Below the pieces are notes generated by a model. The model made no database searches. It had not been told where the DNA came from and saw nothing but the letters and a program-made list of their open reading frames with translations. Shown here one piece after another: positions 33,941-42,900 of a stretch of DNA of 64,000 bases. Position 1 is the first letter of the stretch. The number at the start of each line of letters is the position of its first letter. The DNA is taken from contig NW_022985164.1 in assembly GCF_010093535.1 (NCBI RefSeq), forward strand, positions 106,826 to 170,825, in the 5' to 3' direction. This DNA comes from Lindgomyces ingoldianus. Taxonomy: Eukaryota; Ascomycota; Dothideomycetes; Pleosporales; Lindgomycetaceae. The position numbers and the translations under genes were made by a program.

Positions 33941-34318
33941 CTAGTGACAGAACACCTTCATTGAGTGGAAGTACTGAATGTCAATGCAATCATCGGCAAT
34001 ACTCGTGCTGACCTGGCGCTCCGCACCAGTGCAGTCTCGGTTACGGTAGATAAAGACTAAACCTTTCATTAGCGACCTTTTGTTCGATCCCGGAATCTGG
34101 TACTTACCGCGGCAGGTGTCCGCGATGTACTTGACATCCAGACGATCTCTAGGGAGGGGCTTGCAGCCATCATCGGCGTAACTGTACCCATCTCCTCCTA
34201 CTCCCAAGGTGCAGGCCACATTGCCGCCATAGACATTGAATTTCACCGCGGGGTCCACCACAGCCGAGACTGAAGGGAGAGCGACCGCGAAGATTGAGAG
34301 GAGAATTGTTTTGAGCAT
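33941..34318 (-). CDS. Small secreted six-cysteine protein (effector-like)
   Basis: The protein starts with a clear signal peptide (MLKTILLSIFAVALPSVSA). The open frame is 125 codons, but it contains a very good 45-nt in-frame intron (34063..34107: GTAAGT donor, GCTAATG branch, AAAG acceptor), leaving 110 aa. The mature part is about 90 aa with six cysteines, none in the removed segment, consistent with three disulfides. Small size, secretion and even cysteine number fit a candidate effector or other apoplastic protein. I know no function for it. It lies within the 4-kb TIR element and has its own TATA box. No stops or frameshifts are present, unlike the surrounding repeats. Confidence 0.75.
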   Translation of the reverse strand: MLKTILLSIFAVALPSVSAVVDPAVKFNVYGGNVACTLGVGGDGYSYADDGCKPLPRDRLDVKYIADTCRGKYQIPGSNKRSLMKGLVFIYRNRDCTGAERQVSTSIADDCIDIQYFHSMKVFCH

Positions 34319-34437
34319 TTTAAAGGTTAAAAGAGTGAAGAAGTTGAGGTGGCACTTAGTAGATTTAACGTTGTAATCTTGAAGGAGAGTTGAAAGCTTG
34401 AGGTTGTTGTGATGAATCTAGCAGGACACTAGCAGTA

Positions 34438-34445
34438 TATTTATA
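34438..34445 (-). promoter_or_regulatory. TATA box of the secreted-protein gene
   Basis: TATAAATA on the minus strand, 120 bp before the start codon, within an AT-rich palindromic context (TATAGTATAAATATACT). Position and consensus fit a core promoter. Confidence 0.5.
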
Positions 34446-34470
34446 CTATAATGACATCTAGCTTTTCTAC

Positions 34471-34486
34471 GTCTGTTTAAACAGAC
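34471..34486. repeat. Perfect 16-bp palindrome
   Basis: GTCTGTTTAAACAGAC is a perfect palindrome. It sits upstream of the secreted-protein TATA box and just outside the large inverted repeat that starts near 34491, so it could be a regulator site or a relic of an insertion. Confidence 0.6.
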
Positions 34487-34490
34487 TAAC

Positions 34491-35210
34491 TCTTCTTGAT
34501 CCCGAGTATACAGCTTTGATGCACCAGCGTTGGGCTCTCTAGCGATGTCCATGAATTGTTGGTGAGGCTACACCGCCGAAGTATCTGCTTAGGCCACACC
34601 CGAGCAGCCGCCATGAATCCGGAATGTTCGACATTCAGTAGTTAGCTGGAAGGATTAAAATTCAATTTAATCAATGAGCTGAAAGCTGAGAAACGCGGTG
34701 TCGCCCCTTGGCACCTAGCATGCTAAGCTTTACCGGTATCCAGTGTTGCACAAGAAAACTGAACTCTATGTCCACTCGCTGCAAGCTTTCTCTGCGGTTT
34801 GTTTGGCACTCATGGTCGCTTTACTTAGGCATATGTATTTTGGCGCTCTCATTGTTCGAAAGAGCCAGGGGTGCGAAGCTAAAATAACTAATGAATTCGT
34901 AAGTTTCGACCGTGGTTGACCCCTCATGCTATAGCGCGCAAATATGGATAAACACGACCCACCCCTACGATGCAGTGCACTATATCCTCAGCCCATTTCG
35001 AGTACCATCCTACTACGCTGATTTGCGTCTAAAACAGACGACGTGCGCGCGGTGCCCGACTTTCGCAAACATTCCGGATTCATGGCCGCTGCTCGGGTGT
35101 GACCTGATTAGATACTTCGGCGGTGTAGCCTCACCCCGATAATTCATGGACATTGCTGGTGAGCCAAACGCTAGTGCATCGAAGGTGTATACTCGGGGTC
35201 AAGAACAGTC
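34491..35210. mobile_element. Non-autonomous element with about 135-bp inverted repeats
   Basis: The sequence 34491-34626 recurs inverted at 35076-35210 with high identity. For example, GGTGAGGCTACACCGCCGAA and GCCATGAATCCGGAATGTT occur in both arms. The 450 bp between the arms carry no supported gene; a 76-codon plus-strand frame lies partly in the right arm. It resembles a MITE with long terminal inverted repeats. I could not fix a target duplication. Confidence 0.7.
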
Positions 35211-36060
35211 AGTCATGCCCACTGTGTGAGACCGTCCCGCCCGACTCTGTCCTAGACGTTGCTCATTGTATTCCTCTTCAACGTGCCGAAGCGATATTTG
35301 GTTGCTGCTTGGTATATATATAGGTTACGCTGTGCTCGAGAGGCAGGAAGACGTGATGGGTGGGAGGGGTCAACGGCGGGTCTGGGGAGCTGGAGGGCGA
35401 TGCGATGGTTCGTCTCTATAGCATGGAAGCTTCCACCTTAGGTGCGGTCATCCCTTGCACTACATCTCGAAGTTGTACGACGGCTGTGTCGGAAGCTGAT
35501 TGCGGTTCGCGGTTTCACGGTTTTAAGGCCGGATTGGCTTTGAAGATAAACGCTCGGGCTTGAGAACCTCCGTGCTGCTCCCAATCCAAAGCCGGATTTT
35601 AGATGTCCCGCAGCGCTTGGTAATGGCGCTGCACAGCCACGGGTCCGCTAGTCGTCACAAATAAATTACACTAACGATGGGGTGGGACGTGCAGGACGTT
35701 TGCACGAACGAGTATCGGCGTCGATCGACGTGGCGACGCCACATGAAGTTGCGCGCCACAGCAGACGCAAGGCTGATGATGACTTGCTAGTATTTTAGAG
35801 AGGCTTTGAGGCTAGCATAAGGCTTTTTTATAAAAATTCGGAGCGAAAAAGACGTACCGTCGGTGCTGTGGGATGGGAAGTTTGTTACTCTACGAAGAAG
35901 GCGCTTACAAATTAGGCGTGGAGGCGACGATGCAAACGTAATTTTTAAGGAAGAGTGATAATGGAGATTCAGGATTAGCTACAGCTGATTACTTCCACGG
36001 AATTATAGCAACATTCGTTGTGCGCATGGGCTTTCAGCCGCTGAAAATCAAAGTAACTTA
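35211..36060. other. Right flank of the 4-kb TIR element; no gene
   Basis: The frames at 35259-35563 are short and unsupported. A segment near 35565-35622 is inversely similar to 32521-32575 in the left part of the same element. Confidence 0.45.
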
Positions 36061-36113
36061 CCCCTCATTTGTCTCGCCACACAGGGTCTCTCGCTACACA
36101 GGGATGCACATTA

Positions 36114-37210
36114 TTCATTTTAACGTATTCGTATCTGTTGCAACAGAGATAAACAAGTAGTCTTGTAGTTAGTGTGAGAACATCATCTTCAAACCCGTTG
36201 TCGATGCTGGCTTCTGAGATACTATCATCCTCGTTACTGTCTGTATTATGTTCCTTGTCTGACTCTGCACTACTGTACTTATTTCCCATAGTGCCCTAGT
36301 CGCGAAGTAGGGCTTTAAGGACCTCCTGTCGGTTAAACAAGCTCACAAGCGACAAGAGGCTAGCTACTGATTGTCCTGTACTTCGGATATGCTCAAATAA
36401 TATCTGCTACGTAATGATGATAGAGTTCTTGGCTTCTTCGTCTCTTCGGAGATGCCCGGTTTCTGGTTTAGTAGACTTGTCTTTCTTTTGTCGCTCCTAC
36501 AGCATTCCTTAGGTATTGTCCCACCAAATATCTCGGTGCTCGATGTCGGATATATGCTGCCTCCCGCACGAGAGCGAGTGGCATGTGCTCTAACGCTGTT
36601 GCTAACTCAGCAATGCCATCTTTTTTGGCATTGTCTCCTAGCTTCCTGTCAAGGGGAGCTTGTGTACCTTCATCTTGCATCGGCTAAATTAATATGGTAT
36701 CGCTGTCCTCAACCAGCCGTGATGCTACATGCTTCGCCCGACTGGTGAAAAGGAGCAAGCCATACTTATTCGGAGGTAGATACCTCGACATGTGCTGCGG
36801 AAGAGCGCCGTTTCCGCCGTCCGCCTACGTCTTCTGGCTCTTGCATGATGGAGAGAGAATAGCAGCGCTGTCGGCCTTGTCGAGGACTAGCAACCACTTC
36901 CCGTGTTTCTCGTCGCGGAGCCAGTCGTGGACAAGCTTAAAGACGTTTGCTTGTTGGTCTTTCCGGCCAGCAAGCTTGAGTCGGTGCGCAATGTCTCGGA
37001 AGCTTTACTCAAGGCGGGCTGCATTGCTTGCGTGCACCCAGAACACCCATGTGTCTGGTGATGCTCCCACGATACGATAGCAGTGTTCGATGGCGAGCTG
37101 CGATTTCTTTTTCGCATGTTAGGTACGAGCATTGACCCATCAATTACTTGCGCGTGGCCCAAGGCGTCGCCGAGCACGACCCCGCGGTTGTTAGAGATCG
37201 CATTGGACCC
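36114..37210 (-). pseudogene. 5' half of NLR pseudogene: N-terminal motif and NB-ARC domain
   Basis: On the minus strand a short N-terminal motif with ISNNRGVVLG (37151-37201) comes first. It is followed in a shifted frame by NB-ARC: SQLAIEHCYRIVGASPDTWV, KHGKWLLVLDKAD (Walker B-like), ALEHMPLALVREAAYIRHRAP (GLPL-type MPLAL), EAKNSIIIT, FEHIRSTGQS, VASLLSLVSLF, FEDDVLTLT and SFISVATDTNTF. The Walker A glycines are gone; AKKKSQ stands where GxGKS is expected. There are in-frame stops and several frameshifts. The downstream TPR half is at 31350-32080 beyond the inserted element. Fungal NB-ARC/TPR NLRs sense a signal and trigger an effector through the N-terminal domain or motif. The gene runs head to head with the hydrolase gene. 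Confidence 0.85.
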
Positions 37211-37584
37211 TGCAGTTTTTAAAGATTGTATTGAACCCCTTCGCGCCTGTTGAGACTGTCAGCGCGCTGTCAGTCATTGTGTTTCAGGATAATCTCGTAT
37301 ATAGAAACTTTAAACTGTGTTAAATCCGTATTCATAGCACTCGAAGATGCCAGCTCAGACGTATCGCATGAGCTGAGCGTGGCTGAGCTGGAAAGCAAAG
37401 CCTTGCACAAGGCGCTCAATTTATCCAATGGTCGTAGACGCGCCTGCAATACTAATAACACGCCAAGCCATGATGCCTATTGGAAGATAACTCGGGCGGG
37501 GCTTAATGCACGATTACAATACTTCGTCCTAGTCCCTCCATCACTACCTACCTACCTAGACCGCTTCTTTGCTACATTATCAAC
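37211..37584. promoter_or_regulatory. Shared interval between NLR pseudogene and hydrolase gene
   Basis: About 375 bp separate the NLR N-terminal motif from the hydrolase start codon. The plus-strand frame through here (37250-37642) has no family features. Head-to-head spacing suggests a common promoter region. I see no clear TATA box. Confidence 0.45.
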
Positions 37585-38759
37585 ATGGCAGAACAGTACG
37601 GATTGGGAGACCCCCTTTTTGATCCTCAGGAGGCTAAAATAGAGTATGGAGAACCGCCTTATCTACCTAAAACCTAAGCTAACAAGGCAGCATCGTCTTC
37701 ATACATGGACTCGGTGGCAATAGGACCAGTACTTGGACATGGGAGGGAGACGGTAGGAAACTTTTCTGGCCGAAAGATCTACTGCCGCAAGACTGTCCAA
37801 CAGCTCGAATTCTTTCTTTTGGTTACAATGCTGAATTCGCCCACTTCTTTCCTTTCTACGGGCCGAAATTTATGCCAGAGAAGTCAACCATCGACAACCA
37901 TTCGACTGCGCTATTACGGAGCCTGACTGGCTTGCGTGACAAAACTAAGACTGTAAGGAAAAGGCGAGCGTATATCTTGTTTCGCGTCAAATTAGCTGAG
38001 AACATGTCCAACTCTAGGCAAATCGCCCAGTGATTTTCGTCTGTCATAGCCTTGGAGGCCTTGTTTGCGCCAACGCACTGTCAAGGTATCACGGGGCGGA
38101 CCTAGCCAGCGCCGGCCTCGTGGAGAAAACAGCTGGGGTTGTCTTTCTCGGAACACCGTTCGAAGGAACTTCAAAGGCGAAGTGGGCCGGGAGGGCGCTT
38201 AAAGTCTTAGACTGGGTAAGCACAACGCACAAGGAAGATGTGAAGGATCTAGAAGAGCGTTCGGCAAATCTCACGAATATCAACGATACTTTCCAGAAGT
38301 TTCTCAAAGCACGGGACCGGTCAGAAACAGGACAGTTTGTCGAGGTAGCCTGTTTCTTCGAGCAGTATGCCATGTACAAGGCTGGGAAAAAGATTGGAAT
38401 CATCGTACCTAAGGAGTCAGCTTGTCTGCCCGGTATCGACCCGCAGTCGATCCAAGCCAACCACGTTGACATGTGTAAGTTCGAGGATGACGACAGGGAG
38501 GGATATAAAAACATTTCGCAACGGTTAAGTCAATGGATATCGGATCTTGACGGGCCGCTTAAGGGTTCTACTGCTAAAACCCAGGTTTGGCTGACGTCCT
38601 ACACATCTGAAGCTATCTGACAGCGGACAGACACACTCGGTGTACATGGGCGACGTCAACTATCGCGACAAGATTGAGAACAACCAGGGGGTGGTAATGG
38701 GCCATGCCTACAGCACGGCCACAGACGGGGTCAGAATAATCGGGAGCACCCACGTATGA
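37585..38759 (+). CDS. SesB-type alpha/beta hydrolase with C-terminal amyloid-like motif
   Basis: The model has exons 37585..37643, 37691..37952, 38018..38584 and 38631..38759 (338 aa). Intron 1 (GTATGG, GCTAAC branch) joins DPQEAKID to IVFIHGLGGNRTSTW. Intron 2 (GTAAGG, CTCTAG) joins to ANRPVIFVCHSLGGLV. Residues include the oxyanion HGLGG, the nucleophile Ser in CHSLGG and the likely catalytic His in NHVDMCKF. This is the lipase/esterase-like domain found at the N-terminus of many fungal NLRs and in stand-alone SesB effectors. Without a third intron it stops at 38620 (307 aa). With the proposed intron (38585..38630, weak GTTTGG donor, good CTGAC branch) it gains 42 residues containing KIENNQGVVMGHAYS. 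That motif matches the N-terminal motif of the adjacent NLR. No lesions are seen, in contrast to the NLR. Confidence 0.75.
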
Positions 38760-39259
38760 AGTCACCAAACTGTTGCGACGCTGATATATCTGCTAATGAG
38801 ATATACAGAATACATACAACGGCGTTAACCCGAATAATTTGTAGCCGAACGCTGGGTAGGAAAGAGTGCACGTTGTCGCACTTGACTTCGTCTCACGTGA
38901 TCCTGCGTTAAGGTGAATGTGGGTCCTTGTGTTGCACTAGTAACCTATCCAGGGCCAGCACCTACTACTTTGGACTAGCGCAGCTTTGTATGATATATAT
39001 CCACCTGGAGCTCCTCCAGGTTCCTCAAACTTTACACAATCGCTCCATCTTGGCTTTCACTACCTAATTGGTCCCTCGCACGTCTATATGGTCTCTATCA
39101 ATCAACTCTAACCGTGCGATAGTCAATTTCCAGACTGGTTCCTGTAGGAACGTACGGTGGTTGCGGTTGAGGGAGATGGTTTCTAATAGTATTGATATAG
39201 CTGTGGATACGGCTACAGTGGCCTTGCGAAAGTCTGAAATGAGAAACTCTAGAGCTTGA
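38760..39259. other. Intergenic stretch downstream of the hydrolase gene
   Basis: It holds a TATATAT stretch near 38993 and a CTGGAGCTCCTCCAG palindromic element near 39005. A 63-codon frame at 39068-39259 is unsupported. This could be the promoter of the uncertain gene that follows. Confidence 0.35.
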
Positions 39260-39265
39260 AGGAGC

Positions 39266-39742
39266 TTGAATTATTTGATTTCTGGGCAAGGGCGTGTTCT
39301 ATCCGGAACCCCAATTGACGTCGGACACAAGCTAGTAAGTCTTAAAGGTCTTCAACACCTAACTCATCTCATTATTGGGCTTGACCTGGTATTTGACTCA
39401 GGCAGAAAATGCAGCTTCTCAATCCTTGCAACTTCGAAGCACCATCCTTCTTGCTAACATCGAGTATGTCGACTTTGTCCACTCCAAACCCATGTTTCTC
39501 TTTTGCCTTGCAGGTGAGTACTGTATGAGTGAGACTGCAACAATGAACCAGCTGGCGACGTCCTTGCCGCAGCGGTCTCGGTTTTGCTTCGATGCCTACA
39601 GGGAGCTCCATTCAGACACTACACGTGTTCTCGCGTACATGCCAAAGAAGGCAGCCTTGAGGGTTTCGATTTTAGTGTGTTTAAGTCAAACAAGGAGAAG
39701 AGATCGGGGATGATTATCGGGCTGGGGCGAGGCGTGGTCTAG
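39266..39742 (+). CDS. Possible spliced hypothetical gene, 5' end unresolved
   Basis: Splice signals join three coding-like pieces: one ending at 39334, 39402..39513 and 39552..39742. Intron 39335..39401 has GTAAGT and GACTCAG. Intron 39514..39551 has GTGAGT but is only 38 nt, short even for fungi. The last exon has steady protein-like composition and ends RSGMIIGLGRGVV. The first exon has no clear Met, so this may be a fragment or pseudogene. I do not recognise the product. Confidence 0.3.
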
Positions 39743-41616
39743 ATGACGCTTGTTGGTGCATCCGACGGAACTTGGTTAGGACAACGGTAATCATCACGTC
39801 CATTGCCTGGTCCAGGATATAGTCAACGGTGTATATCCCAAGCCGTGTGTCAGCATTCGGTTTGACTTAATTAGTGATTGACGAGCTGATGTATGTCAAT
39901 ATGAGTCTCAAGAGAAGTGCTGAGCAATGGAGCTTGACTAAATGGAGAGAGAGCTGCAGTCGTCGTGGGGAGGTCAGCACGGCGGATAGTTCTATGCAAT
40001 ACGGTGTTTGCGCTTAGTAAAAATGGTACACTGGGGGTTGACAAATTGGGGGCAGTGATAGTCGGTTGGAAGGGGTCCGATTTCGGATGCGCAGGGCGAA
40101 TTCTTACATAATTTATTGTGTGCGTTAATCTGTGCAATGTCTTAGCAACACCTTAAACTTTGCTTTCTAGCACTAAGTTTATATAAAAACTTAAAAAATT
40201 TGCCTATAAAACCTAATAACTACCTAACATCTTTTAATTTTAGTAAAAATTTAGGCGCTGTATGTACTTTCTATTTAAGAAATAATAAGGCTAGGTTTTA
40301 ATATTAAAAATAGCTTTCTAGCTATGTTTTAAGCTTATAGAGTCTCTTGTTGCCTACTGTAACGGCACAGGCAAGAACAATAGGTTTAAATGCGGTGGGA
40401 ATCCACTTAGAGGCATATGGGAGTGCGTGGGGACTTAGAACCTAGGAATGCTATTAACACCTATAGGCCTTGTACAAAAGGATATTAGAAAACTACTAAG
40501 CTAGCTAAGAGAAGAGGTGCAACTAAATACTTAGGTAAATAGAGGTAACTGCGGGAGATAAGGTTAAGTTATAGTTAGAGCTAATATAGGGACTCTTTAG
40601 ATAGGATCTAAGTAACCTAAGATAGAATAATTTATAAAAATTATTACATTACTTTTTTTTTATAAACTAATAGTTTTTATCTATAGTATGTAGAAAATAT
40701 TTAGAACTAATTTAAAACTAATTTAAATAAAATATAATAAAGTATAACTTTTTAATAAAAAAAATTTATTACTAAAAAAAACTAGACTAAAAACCTAATA
40801 CTAATATAATACTTTTATTATAATGTTTTTATTTAGTAGTAACTAGTAGTGTAGTTGTTATTAATATAGTAAATTTATTATTTATAGTAATAAGTGTTTA
40901 CTTACTTTACTTATATAGTTTAGTTAATGTTATTAGTTTCTTTTTTAGCTATTCTTTAAATCTCTACTATGTAGGTATTATTATACACCTAACATTCTAT
41001 AGCTTAGTCTACTAACTAATTATAGTATTAAAAAATTACTATGCTGCTTTACCTCCCTTTTAGAGCCTTTTCTAGAGGCCTTTTAGGTTATCTGCCTTTA
41101 GGCTGCCTACACTTTAGCTTATAGCTTTTAAGTTAAGTTTTTTTTTTAGTTTTTTAAATTAAAGAAATGTAAGTATTACACCTTACATAATAAAAAATAT
41201 AACTTTATATAAATATAGTTTAATACTACTAGAGTATAGTTTACTAACACGTGTATAAGTTTTTTTATATTATAAATTTTTTTTTTTTTTAGTCTTTTAA
41301 AGCTATTTTAAGCTATAAGCAGCAGCCTAAAACATAAGAAGTAAAGAGAATAAAAAAAGAGCTTTTAAGGCTATTTTAAAGTTTACTTAGAACCTAGCGC
41401 AGGTAGTATAAGTTATAAAGAGTTAGGAAGCTAGTCTTTCTATAGCTAGTGTCTAGGTAGCCTTGTTCTACTAAAATACTACGCTGCTTTATTAAGTTTT
41501 AGCTTTAAAAGCTTTAGTATTTAACTTTTAAGTAAACATTATAGCGCTTTTAAGCAGCTAAAGATAAAGTAAAAGGGTTTGAAAAAAGAAAAAAAAAGAA
41601 AAAAGAAAAAAGGTCT
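39743..41616. other. Start of the AT-rich, RIP-degraded compartment
   Basis: From about 40140 the sequence is dominated by TA, TTA and TAG words, with no frame above 60 codons. It is presumably an old repeat saturated by RIP. No terminal repeats could be assigned. A purine run of A and G precedes 41617. Confidence 0.55.
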
Positions 41617-41621
41617 AAAAG

Positions 41622-41795
41622 TGTCACAGTTATGTTACAGCTATCCAACCCCTGAGTACCCTAAGGGCTTGGCACGGGGTATATAGGCTCCTCGGCCTCT
41701 GTACCTCTGCCTCTGACTCTAAGGTTTACTCTCGTTACCCCCCTATCCTGCATTCCCTCTCTGTGACCTGTGTTTCCTGCTTAATACCTCTCACA
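41622..41795 (+). repeat. 5' LTR of element A
   Basis: It begins TGTCACAGTTATG and ends ACCTCTCACA. It contains a GGTATATAGG TATA-like box, as expected for an LTR promoter. Homologous to 51302-51475 and, inverted, to 33498-33689. Confidence 0.85.
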
Positions 41796-42229
41796 TTATA
41801 AACCTTTACATATCCTCTTAGAATAAGCAGTCTGCGCAGCGCAGCTAGAGGAAGCTTAACTCTATTAATTTTAATAGCAATAACGCTTACTATAAAATAA
41901 GCTAAGTTAAATAAGCTTAGGCACTGCAACTAACAGAAGATAAAGGTACCTCTTATTCTTAATTGTTAGCTTGCAAGCTGCCTATCTACTAAGTTGCCTA
42001 TCTACTAAGCTGCCTATGCCCTGTCATTAATCTAAGCCCTTACTAGCTACTTTGCGTACGCGCACTAATTGAGCGTTTAAGCTCTTAAGCGGATACAGTG
42101 GTGGTGGTAGTTGAATGCAGGATTGTTGTTAGCTGCACTAGCGCTAAGAACCTTGTGTTTTAGCAAGAGGTGCAGCACAGACAGCTTTATAATGCAACTG
42201 CCCTTAAGCTTTAGGTAGCTTTAGAAAGT

Positions 42230-42515
42230 ACCTAGGAAGCTTCTAGGCTGTATCCAGATTGCCTTTAGACCTCCTAGATAGCTTTAGGCTACACCTAGTT
42301 TGCCTCTAGGCTGTATCTAGATGGCCTATAGGCCTGCAATTGCCTGCTAGCTTTGTGAAGTTGCATTACTGCTAGATAGTCTTTAGGCTGTATCTAGATA
42401 GCTGTTAGCCTATACCTAGATAGCTTTAGACTGCACCTAGTTTGCCTCTAGGCTGTATCTAGATTGCCTATAGGCCTCCTAGATAGCTTTAGGCTACATC
42501 TAGTTTACTAGCAAA
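42230..42515. repeat. Imperfect tandem repeat of TAGGCTGTATCTAGAT-type units
   Basis: The block TTTGCCTCTAGGCTGTATCT with the flanking AGATAGCTTTAGGCT word recurs at about 42276-42335 and 42419-42510, with shorter copies between. It lies inside element A; related words occur near 50130-50165. No coding role is seen. Confidence 0.6.
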
Positions 42516-42710
42516 CTATGTAAGGTTTAGCAACTAAATTTTTTTAAACTAACCTTAGCTACTTCTTTCTAAGGGCTTAGGACGCGCCCTAAGAAGGAGG
42601 GGGTGTCAGATATGCGCACCTACTGTCAAGACAGGAGGAACGTTTGACGAAAGCTGCTACATAGTACGAGCAATAAGCTCGAACAGTATGTTGCTGCAAA
42701 CTGCTGCATT

Positions 42711-42760
42711 TTGCAGCATTTTGCAGCATGTTGCAGCAAATTGCAGCAAATTGCAGCATG
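42711..42760. repeat. 10-bp minisatellite (TTGCAGCAWN), five copies
   Basis: Five adjacent units of TTGCAGCATT, TTGCAGCATG, TTGCAGCAAA, TTGCAGCAAA and TTGCAGCATG, with degenerate units upstream. It abuts the TA target and left end of a DNA transposon at 42764. Confidence 0.9.
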
Positions 42761-42763
42761 TTA

Positions 42764-42900
42764 ACGTACTTCATGGGCGAGTTGCTCACACACCCGAGTC
42801 GCTCACTTTTGCCAAGACCCCACCAAACCACCCTTCCTACACTAATGCATTCCCCACAACACCACTTAGACGCGCCAAAAGAACGTTAGATACAGCTTGC
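42764..42900 (+). mobile_element. Left end of a TA-type DNA transposon, cut by the gap
   Basis: It begins ACGTACTTCATGGGCGAG after a TA (42762-42763) and matches the left end of the element at 61618 for about 60 bp (GTTGCTCACACACCCGAGTC, then CACTTTTGCCAAGACCCCACC). It has little RIP mutation. The rest runs into the assembly gap. Confidence 0.75.

Larger units (their letters stand above)
32083..36111. mobile_element. TA-flanked terminal-inverted-repeat element (4,029 bp) inserted in the NLR gene
   Basis: The left end is ACGTCCGTCCCTGCGTAG and the right end, read inward, is ATGTGCATCCCTGTGTAG. The similarity goes on through CGAGA and ACCC for about 30 bp, and most differences are transitions. 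Both ends are flanked by TA (32081-32082 and 36112-36113). Taking the element out joins the NLR reading frame precisely. TA targets and ACGT ends fit the Tc1/mariner-pogo type. No transposase is recognisable; the left 1.2 kb and right 0.9 kb may be its decayed body. A segment near 32521-32575 reappears inverted near 35565-35622. Inside lie a fold-back element with a solo LTR, a secreted-protein gene and a second large inverted repeat. Confidence 0.75.

Noticed and set aside
36452..37080. Plus-strand frames over the NB-ARC region
   Set aside because: They are antisense to clear NB-ARC blocks such as MPLALVREAAYIRHRAP on the minus strand.
42604..42700. TGTCAG after a purine-rich tract, as at an LTR edge
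   Set aside because: The sequence does not match any other LTR in the window and has no partner; it may belong to an element hidden by the gap.
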